Below are positions 57,056 through 64,000 of a stretch of 64,000 bases of DNA, in pieces. A program made the position numbers and the translations under genes. Source of the DNA: Thalassomonas sp. M1454 (lineage in GTDB: Bacteria; Pseudomonadota; Gammaproteobacteria; Enterobacterales; Alteromonadaceae); the NCBI RefSeq assembly GCF_007097525.1, contig NZ_VKDD01000001.1:197554-261553 (forward strand), read 5' to 3'. The notes beneath the pieces were generated by a model, which did no database searches, was not told the DNA's origin, and was given only the letters and a program-made list of their open reading frames with translations. Numbering within the stretch: the stretch's first letter is position 1; every line of letters begins with the position of its first letter.

Positions 57056-57481
57056 TTAGTCCTTTATATCTAAAGAGTTATGACCATCTTCTTTTAGAGT
57101 TTTTAATTGCTTTAATGCATCACTACCTTTAGTTAACTCGCCAGAATTAGCTTGAGCTATCATGCTATCAATGCCTTCAATCATTTTATCTACTTCAATT
57201 TTATAGGTTTTTAATTCTTCGCTGCCTTCAGCAGCAAAGCTAGGTAGTAATTTAGAATTTTTAACGGTAAGTTTTTTAATTTTTTCCAGGTTTTTTATCA
57301 CATCTTTGCTCGTCTTAGCACGGCGCAGCTTACGCATAGTACGAGCAACATCTTTAAAGTTATTTGATACCGCACTGTCTTCATCTATCTGTTGAGCGGC
57401 ATTAACAGGCATTGATACAGTTAGAGTACTTACAACACTCGTTAAGGCTAGAAAAGGTAAGGCATATAGAAATTGTTTCAT
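57056..57481 (-). CDS. Cytochrome b562-like periplasmic protein
   Basis: A 141-residue exported four-helix-bundle protein. Signal peptide (1-28, VNA-AQ). Candidate axial ligands match cytochrome b562: a Met in helix 1 (ARTMRKLRR) and a His near the end (KEDGHNSL). It lies between the DUF1552 gene (38-base gap) and the b561 gene (4-base gap). Likely a periplasmic electron shuttle to or from the membrane b561. Confidence 0.8.
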   Translation of the reverse strand: MKQFLYALPFLALTSVVSTLTVSMPVNAAQQIDEDSAVSNNFKDVARTMRKLRRAKTSKDVIKNLEKIKKLTVKNSKLLPSFAAEGSEELKTYKIEVDKMIEGIDSMIAQANSGELTKGSDALKQLKTLKEDGHNSLDIKD

Positions 57482-57519
57482 GGAGAAATCCTATTATTTT
57501 TATTTGTTGAATCTTATGA

Positions 57520-58860
57520 TTATGAAAATTTGAACAAGCCTTGTTCAAAAGCTTTATGGCTATCGGCAAACGAACTTTCTGGGATTTTCATTGATTTTAA
57601 AATACTAAGGTAAATGTTGCTCAATGCTTCTTTTTCGGCACGTATGTGTCGGCCATGTTGTAACCCCATATTAGCGCCACCGGCCAATAATAAAGGCAAG
57701 TTGTTTGTCACGTGGGTTTCACTACAACCGCTACCATACATAACAATTGAATTATCAAGCAAGCGTTGTGAGCCATCTTTGTAACTAGCAAGCTTATCTA
57801 AAAAGTAGGCAACTTGAGTACTTAAGAATTTATCGTATTTGGCAAAATTTAATTGCCCATTTTTATCTTTAGCGTGCGATAAACCATGGTGACCACCTCG
57901 CAAACCAATACGTTGTGGGAATGTGTCACTAATTCCCATACCATCTTCTCGATTTAACAGAAAAGAAACGCTGCGAGTAATATCAGCATCAAAGGCTAAG
58001 GCGATAATATCAAACATTACTTGATAAAAATCAGCCGGATTTTTCTCTAAATCATAATCAAAGTTGAGGTTAGAATAATCTTGTTTTTTTAGCGGAATAT
58101 CGAGCCATTTTTCAGAGGTAATTAAACGATCTTCAATTTCACTTAACGAGGTTAAGTACAAATCCATTTTAGCTTTATCTACTTGTCCTAAAGATTGATT
58201 AAATTTACGCGAATTCTCCAGAACCGCATCAACTACTTTAGTTTTACTACGCAATAACTCTCTTTGTTGTTGCTGAGAATCATCATTTGATAAAAATAAG
58301 CGGTTAAAAATATGTCTTGGGTTATTCTCAGCAGGGATCGGATTGCCTGCCATATTGTATGAAAGTGTTGATGTGCGGCTTTGATAACCTACGCCAGCAT
58401 CAATAGACATAACTAGGGATGGAACACGGCAAAACTGCTTAGTATGTTGAGCAATGATTTGATCAATAGAGACTGTATTATAGCCTCCAGGTCTTGGGTC
58501 ATGTAATGGCGCACCGGTAAGCCACATATCAGAACAAATATGCGGATCAGACTTCGCTGCGTTAGGATGTTCAAGGCCACCTAAAAAAGTAATATCATTA
58601 CGGTGTGGAGCCAAGGGTTTAGTCGACTCACCAAATTCATAATTAGCGCCAAGTTGCTGCGGATACCAGGACCACTGTGGAAGATTATGTTTAGCTAATG
58701 GGAATGACATACCATTAGCAGTATACAGCGCACAAAAGCGGCGAGCTGCAGCTGAGTTTTCTACCGCTTTAGCTCCCATGATTTCTAAACACGGCAGAGC
58801 TAAAGCTAAGCCCATGCTGCTTTTGAGAAATGATCTACGACTAATATTTTTAATTGTCAT
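57520..58860 (-). CDS. Tat-exported DUF1552 protein
   Basis: A 446-residue protein with a twin-arginine signal (ISRRSFLKSSMG, then a hydrophobic stretch ALALPCLE). The body matches DUF1552, a family found next to DUF1592/DUF1588 cytochrome-like proteins in planctomycetes and some proteobacteria; SMGFPL-type YTANGMSFPLA, GLEHPN and MYGSGCSETHVTNN segments are visible. It starts 10 bases after the 1103-residue partner gene. The enzymatic role of the family is not established. Tat export suggests a folded cofactor-containing protein. Confidence 0.88.
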   Translation of the reverse strand: MTIKNISRRSFLKSSMGLALALPCLEIMGAKAVENSAAARRFCALYTANGMSFPLAKHNLPQWSWYPQQLGANYEFGESTKPLAPHRNDITFLGGLEHPNAAKSDPHICSDMWLTGAPLHDPRPGGYNTVSIDQIIAQHTKQFCRVPSLVMSIDAGVGYQSRTSTLSYNMAGNPIPAENNPRHIFNRLFLSNDDSQQQQRELLRSKTKVVDAVLENSRKFNQSLGQVDKAKMDLYLTSLSEIEDRLITSEKWLDIPLKKQDYSNLNFDYDLEKNPADFYQVMFDIIALAFDADITRSVSFLLNREDGMGISDTFPQRIGLRGGHHGLSHAKDKNGQLNFAKYDKFLSTQVAYFLDKLASYKDGSQRLLDNSIVMYGSGCSETHVTNNLPLLLAGGANMGLQHGRHIRAEKEALSNIYLSILKSMKIPESSFADSHKAFEQGLFKFS

Positions 58861-58870
58861 TTTAGCTCCA

Positions 58871-61800
58871 TTACTTAGTCATAAAGATATTACTTGTTAC
58901 AATAAACCGCACAATATCTTGCATCTTATAGTTGTCATCTGCAAGTACATCAAGGTTATTTTCGATATAGGCCAACTCACTAACCTTTAAGCTTCGGCCC
59001 ACAGCGTAGCTAGCAATATGCTTGGCAAAGCCTACAGCTATTTGCTCAACTTTATCTTCAACCAAATAGTCTTTGAATTCAGTAAAGTTATTAACCTTAG
59101 TGCCATCAGGAAGTGTAGTTACCTGTTCGCTGTTTGGTTTAATATTACCTACAGCATCAAACTGCTCTAATGCTAAGCCCCACGGGTCAATTTTCTTATG
59201 ACAACTTCTACAACCATCAGCGTCTCTATGCTTAGCTAGCTTTTGCGCCAAAGTCAGAGACTTATCTTCTTCATTAACAGGTGGCACATTAGGTTGTGGT
59301 GGCGGTGGTGTCTCATCAATTATTTTACCCGCTAACCATGCTCCACGCTTAACTGGGTTTGACTCATGGCCATTAGATAATCCTGCTAGAATACTCGCCT
59401 GGCTTAAAATACCTGCCCGTACTCGGTTTTCGTGCTTGACTGGAATAAACTTTAAACCTGACTCTTTTTTATTTTTATAACCATAATATTTGGCCACAGT
59501 ATCATTAGCTAAAGTAAAGTCTGCATTAATTAATTGCTCTATCGGTAAGTTATTGGCAATTAAATAATTGATAAACTCTATTGGCTCTTGCTTTAATTGT
59601 TGACGAGTAAATTGATTAATTTTACGCGAATTTTTAGCATCAAAATTTACCACCTCAAAACGATTAAGTTGTAACCACTGAGAGGTAAAGTCATTAACAA
59701 AATGAGTAAACTTTTCATCCTTAATCATGCGCGTAACTTGCTGTTCTACCTGAGCGTGTAATTGCCCTTGCACCGCAAGGTCGAGTAATTGATGATCGGG
59801 AGGAGAATTCCAGAAAAAGTAAGATAACTTAGAGGCCAACTCATATTGATCTAGTGCCTCCATCTCTGGGCTTTGACTGTTTTCAGCGATAAATAAAAAC
59901 TGCGGAGAAGTTAATACAAAAAGCAGTGCATCTTTAACTGAGTCAATCTGGGTTTTATGTTGCAAGGTAGCATTGCTATAAACAGTTAAGGCTAAATCAA
60001 CCTCAGCTTCTGTCGCTGGTCGCCTAAACGCTTTCCACATAAACGACTCAATAACACTTTTAGCAGAGTGTTTATTTAATGTCTGCTCGGTTAAATCACC
60101 GAGTATGTTTTTATAAGTTTTAGCTGGCCACTGATCATAAAATGGCCCTTCCAACTCTATCGATTTAATCAATAGTCTTGGCGTTTCAAACTCATTAACT
60201 AATTGATTAGTTACACCTATTTCTCGTACGCCAACTAAATAATTTAAATTATCTTTGCCAACGTTAGGTTGAGAGTAGTTTTCAAATACACCTTCAAATT
60301 GGTATTCATTAAAATCAGTCTCGGTCACTTCTTGGCTATTGCCAACACTAGCTAAACTTGAGCCATGATCAAGGCGAATGCCCATTTGTACCGCAACATG
60401 AGGATTACGTTTACTAAAGCTGCTATAACGTTGCTGTAGTTTAGGTTCTGAAACAGGGCTTAAAGAAATACTATTTACTACAATATTATTTTTATGTTTA
60501 AACTTTAACGTGTGCTCACCAGCGTCTAAATACACTAATGCTAAAGAATTAGATTTTGATTCTAACTTTGGATTAATAACCAAGCTTTGTACTAATTCAT
60601 CGCCATTAAATAGTGAAACTTTAGCGCCAAGAAGGTTCTTCTCTTTGCCTTTTTTATTAACGATTTCAATGTTGTCAACTAACTTAGCGCCACTAAGCTC
60701 AACTTGCATCCACGGGTTTGATTGGGACTTTGTTTGTGCGTATTGATTTCTATTTTTAACAATTAACTGCTTAGCACCAAATTTTTTAGCATTATCTTTA
60801 TGATTTGATGATTGCGTTAGTTTCGCACTTTTAGATAAATCTTTTTTCTTAGAGAGTAACTTTACTTCTTGAAGCGCTAGATATTGATTGTCACCTATTT
60901 TATCTATTTGTACTCGCGTAATATTTTTATTAACCGCTATTTTTATTCGGTCTAATGACTCTTTATTTGCTAACGTCGCTCTAGCTTTAATAGCATATTC
61001 ATAATCGTTAAGAGTAAAATTAACAATCTCACTATTAACGTAGTTTTTATAATTAAAATCTAATTGATATAAACCTGATTCAGGCACTGATATCTTGTTA
61101 ATCGCCGCATTCTTAACTTGCTCAGCTTGTTTACTTACCGGCAAGTTTTGCACAAGTAATGCTTCATTGTTAAGTTTTGAGGCATTAACTTTTACCCGGA
61201 AGCGGCCTTGTTCGGGTAATTCTCTTAATGCTATTTTAAAGTGAGAGTTAGTTTGGCTTAATTCGGTACTTCCTCGCAAAGCAATACCGTCATTAATAAT
61301 GCGCCAATGATCTGGCTTAGAAAAATTTGGGCCACTTAATCTTAATTTACGATTACTTAAAAAGAACGAATGCGCTAAATGGTCAAACTCTTTTAATACC
61401 GCAACTCGGCCATTACCCTTATAACCATCGTCAAATAAATACTTTTCTTGCATTCTAAATGGTGTATACGGAAAGTTTTTGTTTGGATTAAGTTGCTCTA
61501 CGACAAAATCAGCTTGTTCTACAAGTTCACTTTGAGAGCCTAAAATTACCTTGCCATTATAAGGAGTAGGGTTAATGTTTTTACCGATATTTACTTTAAA
61601 GTTCTGAATGGTTGGCTTTTCATCTGGGAGGATAATTGCTGTATCTAGCGCTTTTGAAGCAATATTAAAATAATACTCTAACTGTAATGGAGATAAGCCA
61701 AGTACGTCGCCATTATTACGAAAGCCTTCTTTAGAAATAGCATCATCTGGAAGTATGTTAGTAAAGTCACTGTCTATTTCTAGTAACGTTTGGAGTGTGC

Positions 61801-62182
61801 GTCGATATTGCCCTTTAGTTAAACGTCTTATTGAACCATTTTTTTCTTGATCTCGAATTAAGCCTAACTCTAAGTTTTCACTGATCCATGCAACTGCCAT
61901 TTCAATATCAGCATCAGTGAGTTGCTCTTCATCCTCAGGGGGCATATCAGCAAACTCAATAGTGTCGAGTATTTCTTGCCAGTGAAATAAATCTTTTGAT
62001 TTAAATGAGGAATCAAGCTGATCAACACGTAAGCCCGATTTCATTTCTTCAGGACCATGACAACTAACACAATACTCATTAAAGAGTGGCTTTATTTTTT
62101 CTTTAAAAAATTTATCTTCATCGGCAGCACTATTAAAAGCAACAAAGATAAAGAGCAGGCTAAATTTTTTGAACATAAACAT
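58871..62182 (-). CDS. Large c-type cytochrome protein with DUF1587/1592/1588/1585 domains
   Basis: A 1103-residue exported protein. Signal peptide (1-19) is followed by a cytochrome-c-like domain with CVSCH (C38, C41, H42) and a DMPPED methionine. Then come DUF1587 (RRLTKGQYRRTLQ), a long beta-rich insert including a discoidin-like segment (NPWMQVELSGAK), DUF1595 (MWKAFRRPATEAEV), DUF1592 (ELASKLSYFFWNSPP), DUF1588 (GILSQASILAGLSNGHESNPVKRG) and DUF1585. A second heme-like CRSCH lies in the DGCRSCHKKIDPWG segment. Function unknown; with DUF1552 and two b cytochromes it suggests an extracytoplasmic redox complex. Confidence 0.88.
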   Translation of the reverse strand: MFMFKKFSLLFIFVAFNSAADEDKFFKEKIKPLFNEYCVSCHGPEEMKSGLRVDQLDSSFKSKDLFHWQEILDTIEFADMPPEDEEQLTDADIEMAVAWISENLELGLIRDQEKNGSIRRLTKGQYRRTLQTLLEIDSDFTNILPDDAISKEGFRNNGDVLGLSPLQLEYYFNIASKALDTAIILPDEKPTIQNFKVNIGKNINPTPYNGKVILGSQSELVEQADFVVEQLNPNKNFPYTPFRMQEKYLFDDGYKGNGRVAVLKEFDHLAHSFFLSNRKLRLSGPNFSKPDHWRIINDGIALRGSTELSQTNSHFKIALRELPEQGRFRVKVNASKLNNEALLVQNLPVSKQAEQVKNAAINKISVPESGLYQLDFNYKNYVNSEIVNFTLNDYEYAIKARATLANKESLDRIKIAVNKNITRVQIDKIGDNQYLALQEVKLLSKKKDLSKSAKLTQSSNHKDNAKKFGAKQLIVKNRNQYAQTKSQSNPWMQVELSGAKLVDNIEIVNKKGKEKNLLGAKVSLFNGDELVQSLVINPKLESKSNSLALVYLDAGEHTLKFKHKNNIVVNSISLSPVSEPKLQQRYSSFSKRNPHVAVQMGIRLDHGSSLASVGNSQEVTETDFNEYQFEGVFENYSQPNVGKDNLNYLVGVREIGVTNQLVNEFETPRLLIKSIELEGPFYDQWPAKTYKNILGDLTEQTLNKHSAKSVIESFMWKAFRRPATEAEVDLALTVYSNATLQHKTQIDSVKDALLFVLTSPQFLFIAENSQSPEMEALDQYELASKLSYFFWNSPPDHQLLDLAVQGQLHAQVEQQVTRMIKDEKFTHFVNDFTSQWLQLNRFEVVNFDAKNSRKINQFTRQQLKQEPIEFINYLIANNLPIEQLINADFTLANDTVAKYYGYKNKKESGLKFIPVKHENRVRAGILSQASILAGLSNGHESNPVKRGAWLAGKIIDETPPPPQPNVPPVNEEDKSLTLAQKLAKHRDADGCRSCHKKIDPWGLALEQFDAVGNIKPNSEQVTTLPDGTKVNNFTEFKDYLVEDKVEQIAVGFAKHIASYAVGRSLKVSELAYIENNLDVLADDNYKMQDIVRFIVTSNIFMTK

Positions 62183-62451
62183 CTCAAAGCAATATTATTA
62201 CTCATAACCTAACACCCGCTGACATCGTTATCAATTATCATGTTGAACTCGCTTTGTAAATTTTTAGTAAAGTTTTTAGGTGATTAACTTAAAATCAGAC
62301 ATACAAACACCATTAAATCTAAAAAACAGATTACAACAATCGATTTATATCGTTTTATTCAATTTAAAAATCAACCTATACTTAACCCATCAAATTTAAG
62401 CAGGCAGCAAACACAACTGCCAAATCAATAAACTAATTTTTTGGAGCTATC

Positions 62452-63183
62452 ATGCTAGATAATAAAGAAGGTCAATCAATCCCAAACGTAACATTCCCTA
62501 CTCGCGTAAACGATGAATGGGTTAACGTTACTACTGACGAATTATTTAAAGGTAAAACCGTAGTTTTATTCTCTCTTCCAGGTGCATTTACACCAACGTG
62601 TTCTTCTACTCATTTACCTCGTTACAATGAGCTAGCTAAAACATTTAAAGAAAATGGCGTTGACGAAATCGTTTGTGTATCAGTAAATGACACGTTTGTT
62701 ATGAATGCTTGGGCAGCAGATCAAGAAAGCGACAATGTTACTTTGATCCCTGATGGTAACGGTCAATTTACAGATGGCATGGGCATGCTTGTAGACAAAG
62801 CTGATTTAGGTTTTGGTAAGCGTAGCTGGAGATATTCAATGCTAGTTAAAGATGGCGTTGTAGAAAAAATGTTTATTGAACCAAATGTACCAGGCGACCC
62901 GTTTGAAGTATCAGATGCCGACACTATGCTTGAATACATTAACCCAACGGCGAAAAAACCACAGCCAGTAAGTATTTTCACTAAGCCAGGTTGTCCTTTC
63001 TGTGTTAAAGCAAAAGAGTTATTAACTGATAATGGCTATGCTTATGAAGAAATTGAATTAGGTAAAGGTGCAACCCTTACTTCTTTAAAGGCGATTACTG
63101 GTCGTGAGACTGTTCCACAAGTGTTTATTGATAATAAGCATATTGGTGGTTCTGATGAATTAGCGGCTTTTTTAGAAAAATAA
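62452..63183 (+). CDS. Peroxiredoxin-glutaredoxin hybrid
   Basis: A 243-residue glutathione-dependent peroxide reductase (PGdx type). The N-terminal Prx5 domain has [12 protein letters not shown] with peroxidatic C50; the C-terminal glutaredoxin domain (about 172-243) has [11 protein letters not shown] with C181-P-F-C184, and TVPQVFI. Strong Shine-Dalgarno (TTGGAG) precedes the ATG. Monocistronic with the terminator at 63272. Confidence 0.95.
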   Translation: MLDNKEGQSIPNVTFPTRVNDEWVNVTTDELFKGKTVVLFSLPGAFTPTCSSTHLPRYNELAKTFKENGVDEIVCVSVNDTFVMNAWAADQESDNVTLIPDGNGQFTDGMGMLVDKADLGFGKRSWRYSMLVKDGVVEKMFIEPNVPGDPFEVSDADTMLEYINPTAKKPQPVSIFTKPGCPFCVKAKELLTDNGYAYEEIELGKGATLTSLKAITGRETVPQVFIDNKHIGGSDELAAFLEK

Positions 63184-63271
63184 AACCTAAGCTCTGATCT
63201 TATTCTGGTTACTCACCGTATAAGATAATAATGATTAATGCTCGCGCATAGTTTTGTTTTACCAAGCCCTT

Positions 63272-63304
63272 GCCCCTAACTGTATTTGTTAGGGGCTTTT
63301 TTTT
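63272..63304 (+). terminator. Intrinsic terminator after the peroxiredoxin gene
   Basis: GCCCCTAAC-TGTATTT-GTTAGGGGC, a 9-bp stem followed by eight T residues. Confidence 0.9.
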
Positions 63305-63390
63305 GCAAAGATTTAAGTGATAAAACAATGCTATGATTTAAATATCGAGTACGTTTCAATTTCTATGAAACAGCAAGCAAGAGAAAAATC

Positions 63391-63822
63391 ATGACTGAAC
63401 AAACACTGCATGGTAGCTGCTTATGTAAGCAGGTAACCTATTCAATTGTGACACCGCTAAAAGTGTTCCAATACTGTCACTGCTCACGCTGCCAAAAAGT
63501 ATCAGGCAGTGCCTTTGCAGCTAATCTGTTTGTACCTAAGGCCCAATTTAGCTGGACTTCTGGCCAGGATTTATTAGGTCGATACGAGATCCCAGAAGCA
63601 AAGTATTTTGCCACCTGCTTCTGTACAAACTGCGGCTCAAATTTACCATGGCTAACCAAAACCGGCGAAACATATATTTTACCTGCAGGTAGTTTAGATA
63701 GTGAACTTGAGATGAAGCCAAAACAAAATATCTTTTGTGAAGATATACCAAGTTGGCATATTAGTGATGCTGTCTTGCCTAAATTTTTACAAGGTCCATT
63801 TGGGCCCAAATTAACTGATTAG
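63391..63822 (+). CDS. GFA-family zinc protein
   Basis: A 143-residue member of the glutathione-dependent formaldehyde-activating (GFA) family. Structural and catalytic zinc cysteines are visible: GSCLCKQV, QYCHCSRCQKVSGSAF and CFCTNCGS. Most members do not act on formaldehyde and their role is unknown. No formaldehyde or glutathione pathway gene adjoins it. Confidence 0.9.
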   Translation: MTEQTLHGSCLCKQVTYSIVTPLKVFQYCHCSRCQKVSGSAFAANLFVPKAQFSWTSGQDLLGRYEIPEAKYFATCFCTNCGSNLPWLTKTGETYILPAGSLDSELEMKPKQNIFCEDIPSWHISDAVLPKFLQGPFGPKLTD

Positions 63823-63937
63823 TGCAGTTGCATTGATTTTTCAATGCATTGCCTTCATTAAGTAAAACACTAGCAAAAAAATCATTATAATTTTATAACA
63901 AGCATTACAACTATGTTTGTATTGTGGAGAATATTCA

Positions 63938-64000
63938 ATGTCTGTGATCGCCTATTCAATTGCAACATCTAATGTAAACGCCCACCAGTTTAAAGTAACC
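63938..64000 (+). CDS. Start of a protein, possibly M61-family peptidase (partial)
   Basis: An ATG at 63938 with GGAGA upstream opens a reading frame of 21 codons to the window end (MSVIAYSIATSNVNAHQFKV). The beginning resembles M61 PDZ-containing glycyl aminopeptidases, which start with an 'I-x-Y-x-I ... AHxFxV' strand. Too short for a firm call. Confidence 0.35.
   Translation, partial: MSVIAYSIATSNVNAHQFKVT

Noticed and set aside
1-64000. CRISPR arrays, transposases, prophage genes or rRNA genes
   Set aside because: No regularly spaced repeats, transposase or phage motifs or ribosomal RNA sequence were seen on either strand.

Overview
The window reads as a chromosome segment of a marine, low-GC gammaproteobacterium of the Alteromonadales, probably near Colwellia/Thalassotalea. 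This is inferred from gene style: a very large TonB-dependent receptor ending in Phe, sulfatase-rich polysaccharide genes, the srkA-dsbA pair, ccoG, hutF-hutG and an OsmC-YcaO fusion. No rRNA gene or complete tRNA gene is present to confirm it.

Region 1 (1-41.4 kb) is a polysaccharide utilization locus, best explained as a carrageenan/furcellaran-type (sulfated D-galactan) system. On the minus strand one long unit runs from a secreted two-repeat protein (9597) through a clan GH-A hydrolase, an FG-GAP/UnbV lipoprotein and a GH16 enzyme into galT-galK-galE. Then come a sulfatase, an island of unknown genes (12.3-15.0 kb), a DgoR-like GntR repressor, and a transporter-KDGal kinase-KDPGal aldolase operon. 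A unit made of a GH-A lipoprotein, a beta-propeller protein and GH127 follows, and a divergent sulfatase. A long plus-strand unit runs from 27.0 to 41.4 kb: enolase-superfamily cycloisomerase, aldehyde dehydrogenase, sulfatase, TonB receptor, BIG2 lipoprotein, second two-repeat protein, oxygenase-like protein, kappa-carrageenase-like GH16 and second FG-GAP/UnbV lipoprotein.

The genes fit one pathway. Secreted GH16 and GH-A enzymes and three formylglycine sulfatases would cut and desulfate the polymer. The receptor and lipoproteins would capture oligosaccharides. Cytoplasmic GH127 would split the disaccharide. D-galactose would go to galTKE. 3,6-anhydro-D-galactose would go through the dehydrogenase, cycloisomerase, DgoK-like kinase and DgoA-like aldolase to pyruvate and glyceraldehyde 3-phosphate. 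Every one of the six transcription units carries a 15-bp palindrome AAACAT-N3-ATGTTT upstream, and a one-mismatch copy precedes the GntR gene. This makes a complete, visible candidate regulon.

The right edge of the locus is marked by a 3' fragment of a tRNA-Arg(CCG) gene (41505-41554), a typical integrase attachment-site remnant. Region 2 (41.5-64 kb) looks like core chromosome: a tandem OB-fold protein, a TVP38 membrane protein, a type IV pilin-like protein, ccoG-srkA-dsbA, hutG-hutF, a DeoR regulator with glmS, a KduD-like SDR, OsmC-YcaO, a PGdx peroxiredoxin and a GFA-family protein. It also contains a four-gene cluster of a DUF1592-type cytochrome c protein, a Tat-exported DUF1552 protein, cytochrome b562 and cytochrome b561, whose substrate is unknown.

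Two less obvious signals are worth attention. Two similar, convergent RNA-like elements, each ending in an intrinsic terminator, flank the unknown-gene island at 12.1 and 15.1 kb. A duplicated secreted module (two-repeat protein, FG-GAP/UnbV lipoprotein, GH16) occurs in both arms of the locus.
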